From Rhodobacteraceae bacterium UBA1943 (lineage in GTDB: Bacteria > Pseudomonadota > Alphaproteobacteria > Rhodobacterales > Rhodobacteraceae): a stretch of DNA of 14,418 nucleotides. Location of the stretch: the NCBI GenBank assembly GCA_002336845.1, contig DDEX01000057.1, positions 63,651 through 78,068 of the forward strand, written 5' to 3'. Positions 13,348 through 14,418 of this stretch are shown piece after piece. The stretch's first letter is position 1. Each line of letters starts with the position of its first letter. A model generated the notes under the pieces. The model did no database searches, was not told where the DNA came from, and saw nothing but the letters and a program-made list of their open reading frames with translations. A program made the translations under genes and the position numbers.

Positions 13348-13937
13348 GGGCGCAAGCTGTCATAAAGGGCGTAATCGGCGGCAAGGGCGGTGCGCAGCAG
13401 CGCCTGCGCCTCAGTACCCAGCCGGGTTTGCCCGGCGGGAGAGACGTTCAGGCGGGGCAGGGTGATGGCCCGCCCAAGCCGGTCTTGCAGGAAGTCCACG
13501 AAAGCAGGCATGTCCTCATACCGGAAAAGATGGGTGACGCGGGCACCTTCTTTGGTCTGCACCATCTGCGCCTGAGAGCCGACCTGCGCGAAGCCGGGGC
13601 GCTTTTCAGCGGCATAGGCGCGGACGAAATCATCAAAGCTGATCCCCCGGGTCGAGCGGTTGGGCATCACCCCGTCGCGCTGGCGATAGCGATACCAACT
13701 GCCCAGCCAGTCGGCCGGCTCGCGGATCAGGGCGCAGGTTTCAAAGCCGTCCTCGCCCAGGGCGGCCTTGAGATAGGGCGCAAGAAAGCGGTTATAGCGG
13801 CCCAGGGGCGTGTGCTTCAGCTCTGGCGCCTTGGTGATTGCCAGATCGGCCTGATCGCCAAGCACGGCCTCGACCGCCGTCGATCCGGTCTTGGGGGTTG
13901 CCAGAAACACCAGCCGCTGCTTTCGGAAGACCAGCAT
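13344..13937 (-). CDS. Small sulfotransferase-like protein
   Basis: A 197-residue protein related to sulfotransferases, which move sulfate from PAPS to a sugar, lipid or protein. The PAPS 5'-phosphosulfate loop is FLATPKTGSTAVEAVL (11-26). The 3'-phosphate segment is LIREPADWLGSWYRYR (70-85), with Arg72 and Ser80 in the expected places. The rest is helical and ends with ADYALYDSLRP. It is short compared with full sulfotransferases (250-300), so it may be a minimal or divergent member, and activity is not certain. The start ATG at 13937 has the SD AAAGGTGG; the ATG at 13958 has none. It is convergent with cckA (shared CTAG) and divergent from recA across 171 bases. Confidence 0.75.
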   Translation of the reverse strand: MLVFRKQRLVFLATPKTGSTAVEAVLGDQADLAITKAPELKHTPLGRYNRFLAPYLKAALGEDGFETCALIREPADWLGSWYRYRQRDGVMPNRSTRGISFDDFVRAYAAEKRPGFAQVGSQAQMVQTKEGARVTHLFRYEDMPAFVDFLQDRLGRAITLPRLNVSPAGQTRLGTEAQALLRTALAADYALYDSLRP

Positions 13938-13961
13938 GAAGCCACCTTTTGTTCGCATCGG

Positions 13962-13976
13962 ATAACTATTCGTTAA
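13962..13976. promoter_or_regulatory. CtrA-like site (ATAA-N7-TTAA)
   Basis: ATAA, 7 bases, TTAA; the CtrA consensus is TTAA-N7-TTAA, so this matches seven of eight fixed bases. It lies 25-39 bases above the sulfotransferase-like ATG and about 130 bases above recA. AT-rich short motifs occur by chance, so this is weak. Confidence 0.25.
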
Positions 13977-14012
13977 TCCTTGGCAGTTAAAGCAAGGTTT
14001 ATGAAAAAGCGA

Positions 14013-14041
14013 TTGATCTGTTCCCGTTTTGATCGCATAAA
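14013..14041 (+). promoter_or_regulatory. recA promoter (-35 TTGATC, -10 CATAAA)
   Basis: TTGATC (14013-14018), a 17-base spacer and CATAAA (14036-14041), followed by a leader of about 60 bases before the recA ATG. The SOS box sits inside the spacer, which is the place expected for a repressor that blocks RNA polymerase. Confidence 0.6.
14020..14034 (+). promoter_or_regulatory. SOS box (LexA operator) of recA
   Basis: GTTC, 7 bases (CCGTTTT), GATC. Alphaproteobacterial LexA reads GTTC-N7-GTTC, and the recA operator of Rhodobacter sphaeroides is, as I recall, GTTC-N7-GATC, which this matches exactly. It lies between the -35 and -10 of recA. It is also the left part of a longer imperfect dyad ending in GGGAACA at 14061. 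Confidence 0.75.
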
Positions 14042-14108
14042 GCGAAAACAAATGGGGAACAAACCCACAATTGCCGCCCGGTTGCGGCCATGACATAAGG
14101 AAACGGCA

Positions 14109-14418
14109 ATGGCAGTTGCGAACCTTCTGGAATTCGGCGGAAAGCAGGACATGGACAAGCAAAAGGCACTGGAAAGCGCGCTGGCGCAGATCGAGCGGCA
14201 GTTCGGCAAGGGCTCGATCATGAAGCTTGGCCAGGACAATGCCGTCATGGACATCGAGGCCACCTCGACCGGCAGCCTTGGCCTTGATATCGCGCTGGGG
14301 ATCGGTGGTTTGCCACAGGGCCGCATTATCGAGATTTACGGGCCGGAATCGTCGGGCAAGACCACGCTGACGCTGCATGTCGTTGCCGAACAACAGAAAA
14401 AGGGCGGGGTCTGCGCCT
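14109..14418 (+). CDS. recA: RecA recombinase, N-terminal part (runs off the window)
   Basis: The first 103 codons of RecA, the ATP-dependent strand-exchange protein that also triggers LexA cleavage. Visible are the N-terminal DKQKALESALAQIERQFGKG and SIMKLG (the oligomerisation helix region), then LGLDIALGIGGLPQGRIIEI and the Walker A loop GPESSGKTTL. The sequence follows standard RecA without gaps until the window ends, so the gene is cut by the edge, not broken. The start ATG 14109 has AAGGAAA 5-10 bases upstream; the in-frame ATG at 14151 is a less likely start because relatives carry a similar MA... extension. SOS-regulated promoter just upstream. Confidence 0.97.
   Translation, partial: MAVANLLEFGGKQDMDKQKALESALAQIERQFGKGSIMKLGQDNAVMDIEATSTGSLGLDIALGIGGLPQGRIIEIYGPESSGKTTLTLHVVAEQQKKGGVCA

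Noticed and set aside
14151..14153. Internal ATG as the recA start
   Set aside because: ATG 14109 has an SD sequence and relatives carry a similar short N-terminal extension.

Overview
The window looks like chromosomal DNA of a Rhodobacteraceae-type alphaproteobacterium (Rhodobacter/Paracoccus-like). The base composition is GC-rich. There is a CckA-type hybrid histidine kinase close to recA. The recA promoter carries a GTTC-N7-GATC motif, the SOS-box form I recall for Rhodobacter sphaeroides. The proteins are rich in Ala, Arg and Gly. Most of the content is core chromosome; I saw no transposase, integrase, phage gene or CRISPR array.

Left part (1-4750), all on the minus strand: the 5' end of a tRNA-Gly gene at the edge; a secreted von Willebrand factor A (vWA) protein with four C-terminal repeats; then a fasciclin-domain secreted protein, an RskA-type membrane anti-sigma factor and an ECF sigma factor, with glucokinase upstream. 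Sigma and anti-sigma overlap by ATGA. The fasciclin gene has its own ECF-type promoter candidate and a 5'-leader hairpin. This trio resembles the mycobacterial SigK-RskA-MPT70/83 unit and is the most system-like element in the window.

Middle part (4751-9036): a TDT/TehA-family membrane transporter (+) is convergent with a class I glutamine amidotransferase (-), which is divergent from guaB (IMP dehydrogenase, +). An ExoD-family membrane protein (-) follows, divergent from the next block across a region holding a perfect 11-bp inverted repeat.

Right part (9037-14418): a short-chain dehydrogenase is translationally coupled (ATGA) to an RsmB-like RNA m5C methyltransferase. Next come cckA, a small convergent sulfotransferase-like gene, and the first 103 codons of recA, which runs off the window. 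Two convergent gene pairs (TDT/amidotransferase and cckA/sulfotransferase) each end on one shared CTAG that supplies both stop codons.

No gap between genes exceeds about 190 bases. I did not find a clearly undescribed multi-gene system. The best candidates for follow-up are the sigma/anti-sigma/fasciclin module with its promoter signals, the amidotransferase opposite guaB, and the exoD/SDR operator-like repeat.
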